Positions 7,027 through 14,718 of a stretch of 27,413 nucleotides of DNA are shown here, in pieces. Source of the stretch: Ga0077555 sp031367895 (GTDB lineage: Bacteria > Pseudomonadota > Alphaproteobacteria > Rhizobiales > Hyphomicrobiaceae); NCBI GenBank assembly GCA_031367895.1, contig JANLQP010000160.1:1-27413 (forward strand). Direction: 5' to 3'. Positions within the stretch are counted from its first letter, which is position 1; the number at the start of each line of letters is the position of its first letter. The position numbers and the translations under genes were made by a program. The notes beneath the pieces are model-generated. The model had not been told where the DNA came from, made no database searches, and saw only the letters and a program-made list of their open reading frames with translations.

Positions 7027-8871
7027 TCAATGATTATCCCGCGGTATCCCCTTCGTCTGGGCGACGCGCTGATACTTTACCGCCGGCTTCAGCACCATGC
7101 CGTCCGACAACTCGCCGACGATGCCGCGCTGGATCTCCTGCCACGGCGTCTGGCTCTCCGGATACTTGTAGCCGCCGGCCTTCTCCAGCGCCTCGCGCCG
7201 CTTCTTCAACTCGGCATCGCCGATCATAACGTTGGCCGTGCGCTTGTTGAGATCGATGCGCACTTTGTCGTTGGTCTTGATCAGCGCCAGCCCTCCGCCG
7301 GTCGCCGCTTCCGGTGACGCATTGAGGATCGATGGGCTTCCCGACGTGCCCGATTGCCGTCCATCGCCGATGCACGGCAGCGACGTGATGCCCTTCTTCA
7401 GCAGATAATCGGGCGCGCGCATGTTGACCACCTCGGCCGCGCCCGGATAGCCGATCGGCCCGGTGCCGCGCATGAACAGCAGGCACGTGCTGTCGATCTC
7501 CAGCTTCGGATCGTCGATGCGCTTGTGATAATCCTCCGGCCCGTCGAACACGATGGCGCGGCCCTCGAACGCGTTCGGGTCCTTCGGGTTCGAGAGATAG
7601 CGTTGGCGGAACTCGTCCGAGATCACCGACGCTTTCATGATGGCGCTGTCGAACAGGTTGCCCTTGAAATTCAAGAATCCAGCCTGCGTCTTCATCGGCT
7701 CGTCGTAGGCTTTGATGACCTTACGGTCCCAGGCGAACTTGCCCTCGCAATTCTCGTACAGAGTCTTGGCGTTCACCGTCAGCGCGGTCTTGTTGATTTT
7801 ACCCTTGCCGATCAACTCGGCGACGACGGCCGGCACGCCACCGGCCCGGTGATACTCCTCGCCCAGATACTCGCCGGCCGGCTGCAGATTGACGAGCAGG
7901 GGCAGGTCGTAGCCGATCCGCTCCCAGTCGTCGTTGTCGAGTTCCACGCCGATGTGGCGCGCAATCGCGTTGATGTGGATCGGCGCATTGGTCGAGCCAC
8001 CGATCGCGGTGTTGACGGCGATCGTGTTCTCGAAGGCGTCGCGCGTCAGGATGTCGGAGGGCTTCAGATCCTCCCACACCATCTCGACGATGCGCTTGCC
8101 CGTCAGGTACGACATCTGCTGGCGCTCGCGATAAGGCGCCGGGATCGCCGCGCAACCCGGCAGCGACATGCCGAGCGCCTCGGCGAGCGAGTTCATCGTC
8201 GAGGCCGTGCCCTTCGTGTTGCAGTGGCCGGCCGACGGCGCCGACGAGGCGACCAGCTCCAGGAACTCTTTGTACTCGATCTCGCCGCGCGCCATCATCT
8301 CGCGGGCTTTCCACACGATCGTGCCGGAGCCGGTGCGTTCGCCCTTGAACCAGCCGTTCAGCATCGGCCCGCCCGAGAGCACGATCGCGGGGATGTTGAC
8401 GGTCGCTGCCGCCATGATCTGCGACGGCGTGGTCTTGTCGCAGCCCGTTGTCAGTACGACGCCGTCAAGCGGGTAGCCGTAGAGGATCTCGACCAACGAC
8501 AGGTACGCGAGGTTGCGATCGAGACTGGCGGTCGGCCGCTTGCACGTCTCTTGGATCGGATGCAGTGGGAACTCGAAGGCGATGCCGCCGGCCTCGCGGA
8601 TGCCCTCACGCACGCGATCAGCGAGGAAGATGTGATGCCGGTTGCATGGCGATAGATCGGATCCCGACTGCGCAATACCGATGATCGGTTTGCCCGACTG
8701 CAGCTCATCGAGTGTCAGACCGAAGTTCATCGTGCGCTCGAGATAGAGCGCGGTCATGTCGGCGTTGGCAGGATTGTCGAACCAGGCTTTCGAGCGCAGT
8801 TCCGACGGCTTGATCTTGTGCTTGCGGCCGTTCGTTTTCGCGCCGTTGGCAGGCTTCTTCGGGTCCTTCAT
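7027..8871 (-). CDS. IlvD/Edd family dehydratase (dihydroxy-acid or sugar-acid dehydratase)
   Basis: A 614-residue iron-sulfur dehydratase removing water from a 2,3-dihydroxy acid, either in branched-chain amino acid synthesis (IlvD) or in non-phosphorylative sugar acid breakdown (arabinonate or xylonate dehydratase-like). The three cluster cysteines are probably Cys76 (SDLSPCNRHH), Cys144 (TTGCDKTTP) and Cys217 (GHCNTKGTAS). Later landmarks are NTAIGGSTNAPIH and DGRQSGTSGSPS. ETCKRPTASLDRNLAYLS and the overall length are more like the sugar-acid dehydratase branch than classical IlvD, which is inference. The frame is open to 9369 through a repeat array, but ATG 8871 has GAGGA at a good distance and a Lys-rich family-like start. 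Transcribed away from the repeat region. Confidence 0.9.
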   Translation of the reverse strand: MKDPKKPANGAKTNGRKHKIKPSELRSKAWFDNPANADMTALYLERTMNFGLTLDELQSGKPIIGIAQSGSDLSPCNRHHIFLADRVREGIREAGGIAFEFPLHPIQETCKRPTASLDRNLAYLSLVEILYGYPLDGVVLTTGCDKTTPSQIMAAATVNIPAIVLSGGPMLNGWFKGERTGSGTIVWKAREMMARGEIEYKEFLELVASSAPSAGHCNTKGTASTMNSLAEALGMSLPGCAAIPAPYRERQQMSYLTGKRIVEMVWEDLKPSDILTRDAFENTIAVNTAIGGSTNAPIHINAIARHIGVELDNDDWERIGYDLPLLVNLQPAGEYLGEEYHRAGGVPAVVAELIGKGKINKTALTVNAKTLYENCEGKFAWDRKVIKAYDEPMKTQAGFLNFKGNLFDSAIMKASVISDEFRQRYLSNPKDPNAFEGRAIVFDGPEDYHKRIDDPKLEIDSTCLLFMRGTGPIGYPGAAEVVNMRAPDYLLKKGITSLPCIGDGRQSGTSGSPSILNASPEAATGGGLALIKTNDKVRIDLNKRTANVMIGDAELKKRREALEKAGGYKYPESQTPWQEIQRGIVGELSDGMVLKPAVKYQRVAQTKGIPRDNH

Positions 8872-8936
8872 GGGGCGTTCCTCGGTAACGGGCAGGTTGC
8901 GCCGCCAGCTTAGGAGGCACTGCGCGCGCATGCAAC

Positions 8937-8964
8937 GCTGCTGCTGACAGGCTGCTGCTGACAG
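8937..8964. repeat. 14-bp tandem duplication
   Basis: GCTGCTGCTGACAG occurs at 8937-8950 and again immediately at 8951-8964. It lies in the upstream region of the dehydratase gene, about 66 bases before its ATG, so it could alter promoter spacing; otherwise a slippage product. Confidence 0.8.
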
Positions 8965-8996
8965 ACCGGCGACGTTCGAGTTTGTTGCGCGTCGTG

Positions 8997-9147
8997 GCGA
9001 AGCCGCGCTTCCGGCACGGGGGGGGGGCGAAGCCGCGCTTCCGGCACGGGGGGGGCGAAGCCGCGCTTCCGGCACGGGGGGGGGCGAAGCCGCGCTTCCG
9101 GCACGGGAGGGGGGCGAAGCCGCGCTTCCGGCACGGGAGGGGGGGGG
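8997..9147. repeat. Five-copy tandem array of a G-run element
   Basis: Units begin at 8997, 9027, 9055, 9084 and 9114 (period 28-30). Each has the core GCGAAGCCGCGCTTCCGGCA, which itself can fold (GAAGC-CGC-GCTTC), followed by C and a run of G. The runs are 10, 8 and 9 uninterrupted G in the first three units; in the last two a single A follows the third G. Only the G-run length and that A vary, so the array looks recent or is kept homogeneous. The plus strand has strong G-quadruplex potential. Confidence 0.93.
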
Positions 9148-9170
9148 CGGAGACGAGCCCCGGGATGACA
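9146..9170 (-). repeat. REP-like sequence at the array end
   Basis: The minus strand of 9170-9146 starts TGTCATCCCGGGGCTCGTCT. The opening TGTCATCCCGGGGCTC resembles short dispersed intergenic repeats common in Hyphomicrobiales genomes. One copy only in this window; assignment by resemblance. Confidence 0.4.
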
Positions 9171-9428
9171 TCGTTGGGTTTTTCTCCGCCGAGAATTGAT
9201 GCGCCCCCCTTCGCGACCACCCCCATCGCGCCCGCCCGCAAGAATTCCCTGGTTGCGCTTGGGCGATGCCCATATAGTCCGCCTCGTCTCGAACTGGCTG
9301 GCACATGGTGCTGGCCGGTCGTGACGCGTATTGCGGCGGCGTTCGATGTTCAATCGCAGAGCTTCGCAAGCGCTGAAAGACCAGAAACTGAAAGCGTCCA
9401 AGCGCTTGAATTAGTCAGGGAAGTGGGA

Positions 9429-12400
9429 ATGTCGCTGCAGTCCCGGATCCGCAACGTCACGGCTGTCCTCGGTCCAACCAATACCGGCAAAACCCACCTG
9501 GCCATCGAGCGTATGCTCGGGCACGCGACGGGCATGATCGGTCTACCTCTGCGCCTGCTCGCGCGGGAGGTCTACGACAAGATCGTCGCCCGTGCCGGCG
9601 CCAATAGCGTCGCCCTCATTACCGGCGAGGAAAAGATCAAGCCGGAGAACCCGCGCTTCTGGGTCTCGACCGTCGAAGCCATGCCGCGCGAGGTCGAGAC
9701 CGACTTCCTGGCCATCGACGAAGTCCAGCTCGCCGCCGACCCCGAGCGCGGCCACGTCTTCACCGACCGCTTGCTCAATGCACGCGGCCGTGAGGAAACG
9801 CTGCTGCTTGGCGCCGGTACCATGCGCGATGCGATCAGCGACCTGGTGCCGCACGCCAACTTCATTTCGCGGCCGCGGCTGTCGAAAATCACCTACTCCG
9901 GCCAAAAGAAAATGACGCGGTTGCCAAAGCGCTCGGCGATCGTCGCCTACTCCGCAGCCGAGGTCTACGAGATCGCCGACCTCATTCGCCGCCAGCTCGG
10001 CGGAGCCGCTGTCGTGCTCGGCGCTCTGTCGCCACGCACGCGCAATGCCCAAGTCGCGCTCTATCAGTCGGGCGATGTCGACTATCTCGTCGCCACCGAT
10101 GCGATCGGCATGGGCCTCAACCTCGACGTCGATCACGTCGCGTTTGCCGGCGTTCGCAAGTTCGACGGCCAGACGCACCGCAACTTGACCGCGGGCGAAC
10201 TGGCACAGGTCGCGGGCCGCGCCGGTCGCCACATGAACGACGGCACGTTTGGTGTCACAGGTGATTGCGAACCGCTCGACGCCGACATGATCGAGCGGCT
10301 GGAAAACCACACCTTCGATCCCGTCCGCACGCTGCAGTGGCGCAACCCGAAGCTCGAGTTCGCGACGCTGGAGCGCCTGCGCGAGAGCCTGCGCGAAATG
10401 CCGGGTCACGTCCGCCTGCAGCGCGCCCGCATGGCCGACGATGTGCTGGCGCTCGAAACACTGTCCGCCGACCGCCAGATCGCCGAGCAGGCCGGCACAC
10501 CGGACGCCGTGCGCAAGCTGTGGGACGTCTGCCAGGTTCCCGACTACCGCAAGATCTCCTCGCAGAACCACGCCGAGATCGTCGCCACCCTGTTCGGCTT
10601 CCTGATGAGCGACAAGGGCCGTATTTCGGAGGACTGGTTTACCAAGCAGGTGGAGCTTGCCGATCGCACCGACGGCGACATCGACACGCTGTCGACACGC
10701 CTCGCCCACATCCGCACCTGGACGTTCGTCGCCAACCGCGCCGATTGGCTGGCCGACCCCGCCCATTGGCAGGCCCGCACGCGCGCCGTCGAGGACAGCC
10801 TGTCGGACGCCCTGCACGAGCAACTGACCCAGCGCTTCATCGACCGCAAGACCAGCGCGCTGATGAAAGGCCTGCGCGACAAGGACGAGCTCAGCACCGA
10901 GATCGCCGCCGACGGCGCCATCCATGTCGAGAAGCATTTCGTCGGCCGCCTGAAGGGCTTCCGCTTCCAGCCTGACATGCAGGCCGACGTCCAGGGCGTG
11001 CACGGCAAGGCGGCCCGCGGCGCTGCTGCCCACGTGCTCGCCGGCGAGATGTCGATGCGCGCCCGCCGCGTCGCCGCCGCCAAGACCGACGCGTTCAAGC
11101 TGACCAAGTCGGCCCGCGTGCTCTGGCGCGACGAGGAAATCGCCCGCCTCGAGCCCGGCGAGGACCCGCTGAAGCCCAACGTCATCCTGCTTGCCGACGA
11201 GCATCTGACCGGCCCGGACAAGGAGAAGGTGCAGGCCCGTCTCGACACCTGGATCACCGAGATCGCGGCTGAGCGCCTGAAGCCGCTGCTCGACCTGAAG
11301 AACGCCGAGGACGTCACCGGCCTCGCGCGCGGCATCGCCTTCCGCCTCGTCGAGAACTTCGGCGCCCTGAAACGCGAGACCATCGCCGACGATATGCGCC
11401 AGCTCGATCAGCCGGCGCGCGGCCAGCTGCGCAAGTACGGTGTGCGGTTCGGCGCCTTCAACATCTTCCTGCCGCCCTTGTTGAAGCCGGCTCCCGCCGA
11501 GTTGACGCTGACGCTGTGGGCGCTGAAAAACGCCGAAGCCGCGGGCCTGAAACTCGACCAGCTGCCGGAGCCGCCGCGCCCAGGCCTCACCTCCGCCGCC
11601 GCCATGCCCGAAACGCCGGAGCCGTTCTACCGCGCCGCCGGCTACCACGTCTGCGGCCCGCGCGCCGTGCGCATGGACATGCTGGAGCGTCTCGCCGATC
11701 AGATCCGCCCGCTGCTCGCCTGGCGCAAGACCGAGATCGGCCAGACTCCGCCGAAGGGCTCGAGCGGCGATGGCGGTTTCATCGTCACGCCCGAGATGAT
11801 GTCGGTGCTCGGCTGCTCGTCGGAAGAGTTCGGCAATGTGCTGAAGGCATTGGGCTTCCGGCTCGATCGCCGGCCGGCGCCGGCCAAGGAAATCCCGCCA
11901 GCTGAAGCGGCGATTGCGGCGGCTATTGCGCTCGCCAGCCCAGTCGTCGTCGCCGCCGAGCCGGCACCTGCCGCCGACAGCGATGCGGCAGTCAACGGCG
12001 CCGATGCCGCCGCCAAGCCCATAGCGGCACCCGAACCCGAGATGATCGACATCTGGCGTCCACGCCGTCGCGATCGCGAGCATGGCCCACGACCCGTGCG
12101 TGGCGAACGTCGCGGCAGCGACCGGCAAGGCCAAAGCCGTGGCGAGGGACGTGGTGACGATCGCGGCGAAGGGCGCGGTGACAGGGGCCGCAACCGCAAC
12201 AACCGCAACCGTGGCCCGCGCCCTGATGGCGATCAGGCCCAGGTTGCCGCTGCCTCCACCGAGGCCAGCACGCTATCGCCATCGGACGCGGCCCTCGCGG
12301 CGGCTGTACAAGCCGCAACTGCCAACGGCGCCACGCCAGCCGGCAGTGAGCCCCGCCCGCCGCGCCGCGACGACAATCGCAATCGCGACAACCGCCCAAA

Positions 12401-12770
12401 TCGCACCGAGAACCGCGACCGCCGTGACGATCGCGGCAAGCGCGAAGGCGAGGGCCCCGGCCAGGGACAGCAACAGGGACAAGCCCCGCGTCCGAGCCCC
12501 GGCGCTGGTCAGCACCAAGGTCGCGGCCCGCAGCGCGATGGCCCATCGCAGGGCCAATCGCGTGGTCCCAATCGCGCTCCTGACCGGGGCGGTGGCGGCG
12601 ACCGCCGTGACGACCGCCGTCGTAGCGGGGGTGATCGCGACCGTCCGCGCTTCGATCAGCAGCGCTCAGCAAGTCCGCAGCGCAAGGGTGGCCCCGATCC
12701 AGACTCACCCTTCGCTGCTCTGGTCGCGCTGAAGCAGCAGTTGGAGAAACAGTCCAAAGACCGGAGCTGA
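9429..12770 (+). CDS. SUV3-like DExH RNA/DNA helicase with long Arg/Gly/Asp-rich tail
   Basis: An 1113-residue superfamily 2 helicase related to SUV3, the helicase of the mitochondrial degradosome, so a role in RNA unwinding or decay is likely. Motifs: Walker A GPTNTGKT (residues 15-22), LAIDEVQL with DEVQ (97-100), LLLGAGTM (motif III-like), ATDAIGMGLNLDVDHVAF (motif V) and AQVAGRAGRH (motif VI). A mixed helical region follows to about residue 820, then an Ala/Pro linker and, from EMIDIWRPRRR (about 871), a 240-residue disordered tail rich in Arg, Gly, Asp, Asn and Gln with many RG and RD pairs. The start is ATG 9429 with AGGGAAGTGGGA just upstream; the frame is open to 8982 but that includes the repeat array. 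It lies 35 bases before the S4 gene, a partnership seen in many Hyphomicrobiales. Confidence 0.92.
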   Translation: MSLQSRIRNVTAVLGPTNTGKTHLAIERMLGHATGMIGLPLRLLAREVYDKIVARAGANSVALITGEEKIKPENPRFWVSTVEAMPREVETDFLAIDEVQLAADPERGHVFTDRLLNARGREETLLLGAGTMRDAISDLVPHANFISRPRLSKITYSGQKKMTRLPKRSAIVAYSAAEVYEIADLIRRQLGGAAVVLGALSPRTRNAQVALYQSGDVDYLVATDAIGMGLNLDVDHVAFAGVRKFDGQTHRNLTAGELAQVAGRAGRHMNDGTFGVTGDCEPLDADMIERLENHTFDPVRTLQWRNPKLEFATLERLRESLREMPGHVRLQRARMADDVLALETLSADRQIAEQAGTPDAVRKLWDVCQVPDYRKISSQNHAEIVATLFGFLMSDKGRISEDWFTKQVELADRTDGDIDTLSTRLAHIRTWTFVANRADWLADPAHWQARTRAVEDSLSDALHEQLTQRFIDRKTSALMKGLRDKDELSTEIAADGAIHVEKHFVGRLKGFRFQPDMQADVQGVHGKAARGAAAHVLAGEMSMRARRVAAAKTDAFKLTKSARVLWRDEEIARLEPGEDPLKPNVILLADEHLTGPDKEKVQARLDTWITEIAAERLKPLLDLKNAEDVTGLARGIAFRLVENFGALKRETIADDMRQLDQPARGQLRKYGVRFGAFNIFLPPLLKPAPAELTLTLWALKNAEAAGLKLDQLPEPPRPGLTSAAAMPETPEPFYRAAGYHVCGPRAVRMDMLERLADQIRPLLAWRKTEIGQTPPKGSSGDGGFIVTPEMMSVLGCSSEEFGNVLKALGFRLDRRPAPAKEIPPAEAAIAAAIALASPVVVAAEPAPAADSDAAVNGADAAAKPIAAPEPEMIDIWRPRRRDREHGPRPVRGERRGSDRQGQSRGEGRGDDRGEGRGDRGRNRNNRNRGPRPDGDQAQVAAASTEASTLSPSDAALAAAVQAATANGATPAGSEPRPPRRDDNRNRDNRPNRTENRDRRDDRGKREGEGPGQGQQQGQAPRPSPGAGQHQGRGPQRDGPSQGQSRGPNRAPDRGGGGDRRDDRRRSGGDRDRPRFDQQRSASPQRKGGPDPDSPFAALVALKQQLEKQSKDRS

Positions 12771-12805
12771 GCAATGCGGCCTGCCTGCGCGACGCGCGGC
12801 TCGTC

Positions 12806-13222
12806 ATGAGCCGCGCCGACGACGAGGACGACGAGACCGAAACCGGTGCCACCAGCCAGCGCATCGATCGTTGGCTCTGGTTCGTCCGCGTCGTAAAATC
12901 GCGCACGCTTGCCGCGGGCCTGGTGTCGGACGGCCGCGTCCGCATCAATCGCGAGAAGGCAACGAAGCCGAGCCAGACCGTCAAGCCCGGCGACGTGCTG
13001 ACGATCACGGTCGGTCCACGACTGCGCATCCTGAAAGTCTTGGCGTTCGGGCTCCGCCGCGGACCGCCGAGCGAGGCGCAAACGCTCTACCAGGACCTGA
13101 CCCCGCCTCCGCCGCCGCGCGCGGCGCGTCCCGAGATCGAGCTCGACGAGACGCGGGAAGCCGGCTCCGGCCGTCCAACCAAGCGCGACCGGCGCCAGAC
13201 CGATTGGCTCAAGGGCGAGTAG
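12806..13222 (+). CDS. S4 domain RNA-binding protein (Hsp15-like)
   Basis: A 138-residue protein with an S4 RNA-binding domain at about residues 18-66 (RIDRWLWFVRVVKSRTLAA, then SDGRVRINRE and PGDVLTI). It resembles Hsp15/HslR, which binds free 50S subunits carrying nascent chains. The C-terminal half is basic and proline-rich (TPPPPPRAARPE) and probably disordered. The start is ATG 12806, after an acidic N-terminus (DDEDDETE). It probably shares a transcript with the helicase 35 bases upstream. In related genomes this pair is often followed by fdxA and carD; here an unrelated lower-GC block follows instead. Confidence 0.9.
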   Translation: MSRADDEDDETETGATSQRIDRWLWFVRVVKSRTLAAGLVSDGRVRINREKATKPSQTVKPGDVLTITVGPRLRILKVLAFGLRRGPPSEAQTLYQDLTPPPPPRAARPEIELDETREAGSGRPTKRDRRQTDWLKGE

Positions 13223-13504
13223 GGTCGATGAAAAGTGGGCTGTGTATCTCGGGGCCGTCCCGGGGGACCCGTGCCGGAGCGCCCAACGCCGTGGCGCATT
13301 GCCTCCTTTTCGTCGAGCGTTCTTAGAGTTGCAAATACTCCCGAGTTGGGCAATGTTCATCATCAGCATATCAAACAGCGATTACGGTCGCGCCACGAAG
13401 GCTCATTTGGAGCAAGACCATCCTGACTTGGCCGCTGGAGGCGTCCCCGCACGCTTTCCACTCGACCGAGGTTTTTCTTTGGTATGAATTTGAGAGGCGA
13501 TAGA
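13223..13504. other. Intergenic region at the edge of the accessory block
   Basis: About 280 bases with no recognised gene. A 44-codon open frame at 13353-13487 overlaps the ATG at 13484 as ATGA, but it has no recognisable content and only a weak ribosome site. A small GC-rich dyad lies near 13250-13265. No clear promoter for the next gene was identified. Confidence 0.45.
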
Positions 13505-14677
13505 GTGTCAGTGTCCCCCAGATCTCGGCTGCTCGGACTCGTAAGCCGCGCTATGCTGGTGATGACAGCGTTGCTCGCGCTCCCCAGCGCATTAGATGGC
13601 ATCGTCATCGTGAACATGCCGCAGCCTTCACGAATCGAGGCAGCCGAGCCTAACCCCGACAACAACAGCGTGGGCTGGCAAGGCGCCCATAGCCTTGGGG
13701 ATGTGACCGCGTCTTCGCCAGTTGCAGCTGTCGGCAAGCCACAACATCACAGCAGTGACGAGCTACCAATCGTATCCCTCCAACCGGAGAGGTGGCGACC
13801 GACGGTTGGCAGTTGGCATTATCAGCTGCAAAACATCGATGTCGCTGTACTCTCTAATCTCGACACCGATCTGATCGTAATCGACCATGCCGAGGCGACT
13901 GGAGAGGGGCCACCTGTTGAGTTTTCAAGAAGCGAAATTGAAGCCCTCAAGACAAGACCCAATGGTGGTCGACGCATTGTCCTCGCCTATCTGTCGATCG
14001 GAGAGGCAGAAGAGTATCGTTTTTACTGGAAAAGCACATTCGCCAAATCACGACCGAAATGGCTTGCAGGCGCCAACAGGGAATGGCCCGACAATCATCG
14101 CGTCCGATTCTGGATGGACGAGTGGAAGGCAATCCTTCTGCGCGGTCCCGGCTCATACCTGGAGCGCATCCTCGATGCCGGGTTCGACGGTGTATACCTC
14201 GACCGACTTGACGTGCATGCTAGTTTTGCTTCCGAAAAGAAAGATGCACGCGATCAAATGTTGAAATTAGTCAAGGAACTGATTGGCAGATCGCGAACAA
14301 TAACCCGGGATTTTCTCGTCGTTGCTCAAAACGCCGAAGAGCTTCTCGACGATATCGAGTATCGCTCGATGATCGACGGTATTGCGAAGGAGGATTACAT
14401 CTTTGGAGCCGAGGGTGAAGCAAAAGGGAACACCGGCGAACTCGTTCACTGGAGTACGGAGAAACTGCGCCTTTTGCAACGCGACGGCAAGATGGTCCTG
14501 GTCGTCGAGTACCTGATCGATCCCCTCAAGCAGTCTATTGCGCGGGCGCACATAGATCGCGAAGGGTTTATTCCAATTTTTATGCCCCGTGCGCTGGACG
14601 GTTCAGGTCTGGAACAAGCTACCAAGGCGCGCAACCGCTTGACGGTCGTCGAAAACGGACTGGGCCTGCCGAGGTAA
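13505..14677 (+). CDS. Secreted or membrane-anchored GH114-like (MJ1477/TM1410 family) protein
   Basis: About 390 residues. After a basic start and a hydrophobic segment (LLGLVSRAMLVMTALLALPS, an uncleaved anchor or signal peptide) comes a low-complexity linker, then a TIM-barrel domain of the MJ1477/TM1410 type. Landmarks are GSWHYQLQNIDVAVLSNLDT, DLIVIDHA, IVLAYLSIGEAEEYRFYW, RPKWLAGANREWPDN, VRFWMDEWK and GFDGVYLDRLDVHASF. This family is related to endo-alpha-1,4-polygalactosaminidases (GH114) and to the hydrolase domain of PelA, suggesting cleavage of an amino-sugar polymer outside the cytoplasm; the actual substrate is unknown. I start at GTG 13505, which has AGAGG seven bases upstream; ATG 13484 in the same frame has no well-spaced ribosome site. 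The gene uses more A/T-ending codons than its flanks, a sign of transfer. The next gene begins 41 bases downstream. Confidence 0.82.
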   Translation: MSVSPRSRLLGLVSRAMLVMTALLALPSALDGIVIVNMPQPSRIEAAEPNPDNNSVGWQGAHSLGDVTASSPVAAVGKPQHHSSDELPIVSLQPERWRPTVGSWHYQLQNIDVAVLSNLDTDLIVIDHAEATGEGPPVEFSRSEIEALKTRPNGGRRIVLAYLSIGEAEEYRFYWKSTFAKSRPKWLAGANREWPDNHRVRFWMDEWKAILLRGPGSYLERILDAGFDGVYLDRLDVHASFASEKKDARDQMLKLVKELIGRSRTITRDFLVVAQNAEELLDDIEYRSMIDGIAKEDYIFGAEGEAKGNTGELVHWSTEKLRLLQRDGKMVLVVEYLIDPLKQSIARAHIDREGFIPIFMPRALDGSGLEQATKARNRLTVVENGLGLPR

Positions 14678-14718
14678 CTGATCGACTGGCGAGGTGCAAC
14701 AAAGCCGTGGAGTTGCGT

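Larger units (their letters stand above)
8872..9428. other. Divergent intergenic region with repeats
   Basis: 557 bases between the dehydratase (-) and the SUV3-like helicase (+). It contains a 14-bp perfect tandem duplication (8937-8964), the five-copy G-run array (8997-9147), a REP-like sequence (9146-9170), and a possible helicase promoter -10 box TATAGT at 9273-9278 without a convincing -35 box. Open frames run through the array in several frames but they are low-complexity translations of the repeat and are not genes. Confidence 0.7.

Noticed and set aside
8997..9147. CRISPR array
   Set aside because: The units are directly adjacent with no unique spacers; only G-run length and a single A vary, and no cas genes are present.
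8872..9369. N-terminal extension of the IlvD/Edd dehydratase through the repeat array
   Set aside because: Repetitive Pro/Ala/Arg-rich translation of the repeats; ATG 8871 is well supported.
8982..9428. N-terminal extension of the helicase through the repeat array
   Set aside because: The extension translates the G-run repeats; ATG 9429 has a ribosome site and the Walker A motif follows at the usual distance.
9543..12134. 863-codon minus-strand open frame opposite the SUV3-like helicase
   Set aside because: It is antisense to clear helicase motifs; its composition is that expected of the opposite strand of a high-GC gene.
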